From Treponema sp. (lineage in GTDB: Bacteria; Spirochaetota; Spirochaetia; Treponematales; Treponemataceae): a DNA stretch of 7,066 bases. The DNA is taken from assembly GCA_012799545.1 (NCBI GenBank), contig JAAZLA010000034.1:1-7066 (forward strand), given 5' to 3'. The notes beneath the pieces were generated by a model, which made no database searches, was not told where the DNA came from, and saw only the letters and a program-made list of their open reading frames with translations. This document shows, one piece after another, positions 5,696 through 7,066 of this stretch. Positions within the stretch are counted from its first letter, which is position 1, and every line of letters starts with the position of its first letter. A program made the translations under genes and the position numbers.

Positions 5696-6692
5696 AGGAC
5701 AATTTAACACGGGGGTCTACCACCATGTACATAAAATCTGAAATTAGTGTTCCAAGAACAGTCAATATTGCCAAAAACATATTGTAGCCCATAATAAAGG
5801 GTATGTCGCCCTGCTGCGTTGCACGTAGCGCCATATAGCCAATTCCTGGAATAGCAAAAACTGTTTCTGTTATCATCGCTCCACCGAAGAGACTCGGGAG
5901 CATTCCCGAGAGCGTCGTTACAAGTGGAATCATTGTATTTCTAAACGCATGCTTATAGGTTACAACATGTTCCGATAAGCCTTTTGCGCGAGCTGTTCGA
6001 ATATAATCTGAATTAAGCACTTCAAGCATATTGGTACGAGTAAGCTTCATCAAACCACCAACACCGAGTAAGGTTAAAACAGTGATGGGTAGGATGAGAT
6101 GTAAAAGCTTATCGAAAAAGATTTGTAGATGTGCTGTTTCAGCAAAGATTTTTGTTGCTGTAGTTAAGCCTTGTAAAGGCAGAATATTTAATTGAATTGC
6201 AAAAACATTCATTAAAAGAGCGGCCAAAAAAAATGAAGGCAGGGCCGTTCCAATCATTGCAAATATAGATACCGTATAATCATAGGCACCGTACTGATTT
6301 ACCGCTGCCTTTATGCCCATGGGTATACCAATAATCATTTGTAAAACAAAGGCAATTAAAGCTATGAGAAATGATATCCACATATAGCTTGTTAAAACTT
6401 GGGTTACTGGTTTTCCGTATACAAATGAAAAACCAAAGTCGCCACTTAAACTACTACCGAGCCATTTTCCATAGCTCTTTGTAATACCAAAAAAACTCTT
6501 GTCGGCTAAACCGTAGAGTTCTTTAAGACGTAAAACATCGTCTTTTGTCATTGCACCAGACTGTAAAGCAGCAGAAGTTTGATTGTCAATATAGTCTGCT
6601 GGCATTAACATAACCAATAGATAGATGAGTGCTGAAACGCCCACCAAAATTAAGAGTGCGAGCGAAATTCTTTTCAGCAAATATTTCCACAT
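5694..6692 (-). CDS. oppB: Oligopeptide ABC transporter permease, OppB/DppB type
   Basis: The partner permease of OppC in the cytoplasmic membrane. Its length of 332 residues is normal for the family. The ATG at 6692 has GAGG five bases upstream and starts the classic MWKYLLKRI. The first membrane segment (about 9-30) is followed by an external region (31-100) with MTKDDVLRLKELYGL and SGDFGFSFVYGKPV, a conserved OppB signature. The remaining hydrophobic segments lie at about 104-127, 141-168, 197-217, 254-280 and 303-327. The EAA-type cytoplasmic loop is DYIRTARAKGLSEHVV with HAFRNTMIPL (229-257), the docking site for OppD/OppF. ETVFAIPGIGYM (276-287) and the ending DPRVKLS are typical and complete. 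It is the first gene after the hairpin that separates it from oppA, so its level probably depends on readthrough unless a promoter hides in oppA. It forms a tight chain with oppC downstream. The substrate range within peptides cannot be inferred from this gene. Confidence 0.95.
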   Translation of the reverse strand: MWKYLLKRISLALLILVGVSALIYLLVMLMPADYIDNQTSAALQSGAMTKDDVLRLKELYGLADKSFFGITKSYGKWLGSSLSGDFGFSFVYGKPVTQVLTSYMWISFLIALIAFVLQMIIGIPMGIKAAVNQYGAYDYTVSIFAMIGTALPSFFLAALLMNVFAIQLNILPLQGLTTATKIFAETAHLQIFFDKLLHLILPITVLTLLGVGGLMKLTRTNMLEVLNSDYIRTARAKGLSEHVVTYKHAFRNTMIPLVTTLSGMLPSLFGGAMITETVFAIPGIGYMALRATQQGDIPFIMGYNMFLAILTVLGTLISDFMYMVVDPRVKLS

Positions 6693-6707
6693 AAGATCCT
6701 CATTATG

Positions 6708-6749
6708 AAAAAAGTGTAAGAACAGATTGCGCTGTTCTTACACTTTTTT
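6708..6749 (-). terminator. Intra-operon hairpin terminator/attenuator between oppA and oppB
   Basis: A perfect 18-bp inverted repeat (arms 6708-6725 and 6732-6749, core GTGTAAGAACAG) has a six-base loop and ends, on the minus strand, in six U residues. It starts 9 bases after the oppA stop, and its U tract ends 7 bases before the oppB ribosome binding site. Because oppB-oppF lie just downstream in the same direction, partial termination is the likely effect: much oppA message, less permease and ATPase message. The stem may also stabilise the oppA 3' end. On the plus strand it also has a T run but no gene to terminate. Confidence 0.88.
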
Positions 6750-6757
6750 TGCTACAA

Positions 6758-7066
6758 TTAATTTAATTCAACATTCCAAATGAAGCTTATTGGAGATTGA
6801 AATGGAGTTACATCGTTACCACTAAAGAGTGATGAAGCTTTTACAATTTTTTTGTTATATACATATAAGTTCTTTCTTTGATAGGTTGGAATTTCAACAG
6901 CTAAACCAGTAGAAAGATCGAGAGCGCGGCCATAGATAGCCTTTCTTTCTTCAACATCGAGTGTTGAGCGACCAGCAATAATCAAATCATTGAGTTCGTT
7001 AAGCATAGCTTTTTCTTCATCAGAGCCATTTTGATACATCCAGTACAAGCCCTTTGCAACAGGAGA
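6758..7066 (-). CDS. oppA: Peptide ABC transporter substrate-binding protein, C-terminal end (gene runs off the window)
   Basis: This is the C-terminal 102 residues of an extracytoplasmic peptide-binding protein (SBP family 5, OppA/DppA-like), which would deliver peptides to OppB/OppC. The frame stays open to the right edge; the TTG at 7048 is internal, since the preceding codons read SPVAKG in the same frame. The signal peptide, lipobox and binding lobes lie outside, so lipidation cannot be judged. Family evidence is the late-domain helix DVEERKAIYGRALDLS, followed by AVEIPTYQRKNLYVYNKKI, matching the usual pattern of a final helix, a proline-containing strand and an aromatic-Tyr-Asn segment near the end of these proteins. 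Position supports the call: it directly precedes oppBCDF on the same strand, separated only by the hairpin. Normal family members have about 500-600 residues, so most of the gene is missing. Peptide preference cannot be inferred. Confidence 0.85.
   Translation of the reverse strand, partial: SPVAKGLYWMYQNGSDEEKAMLNELNDLIIAGRSTLDVEERKAIYGRALDLSTGLAVEIPTYQRKNLYVYNKKIVKASSLFSGNDVTPFQSPISFIWNVELN

Noticed and set aside
7046..7048. TTG at 7048 as the start of an independent 96-residue gene
   Set aside because: The same frame continues open to the window edge, and the product matches the C-terminal end of a peptide-binding protein, so this is an internal codon of a cut gene.
1..7066. Search for a defence island, mobile element, CRISPR array, phage genes or structural RNA
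   Set aside because: No transposase or integrase motifs, direct-repeat arrays, tRNA-like cloverleaf or toxin-antitoxin pair were seen. The window is a housekeeping gene end plus a peptide transport operon.

Overview
The window reads as ordinary chromosome from an AT-rich, Gram-positive-type bacterium. I favour a member of the Bacillota (Clostridia or a near relative). The grounds are low G+C by eye, strong purine-rich ribosome binding sites, a peptide transporter anchored by lipoprotein-style parts, and a predicted lipoprotein with an InlB/'Listeria-Bacteroides'-type repeat. The genus cannot be fixed from the sequence alone.

Two convergent transcription units meet at one hairpin. On the left, on the + strand, is the 3' two-thirds of accA, the carboxyltransferase alpha subunit of acetyl-CoA carboxylase. 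It is probably the last gene of a fatty-acid synthesis operon lying to the left. A strong hairpin flanked by A and T runs (606-637) lies between it and the leftward unit and can terminate transcription from both sides.

The rest (652-7066) is one leftward operon, read from right to left. It begins with the C-terminal end of a peptide-binding protein (oppA-like, cut by the window edge). A perfect 18-bp hairpin with a U tract follows, a likely partial terminator that lets oppA be expressed above the rest. Then come two permeases (oppB, oppC) and two ATPases (oppD, oppF). Last are two genes not normally part of an Opp system: a 109-residue single-membrane-anchor protein with a TTG start, and a 453-residue lipoprotein with InlB-like repeats and a beta-helix-like C-terminal part. 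Gaps are 5 to 41 bases or overlaps, and two ribosome binding sites begin inside the preceding TAG stop codon, so the unit is tightly coupled from oppB onward.

The transporter would import oligopeptides: OppA captures them outside, OppB/OppC form the channel, and OppD/OppF hydrolyse ATP. All ATPase motifs are intact, and both ATPases carry the C-terminal four-cysteine pattern known in this subfamily. The least explained part is the tail of the operon: the small membrane protein with a striking acidic-glycine motif, and the lipoprotein beside it. They may be accessory parts of the transporter or only passengers. I see no mobile element, CRISPR array, tRNA or rRNA, and no stretch over 300 bases without a gene.
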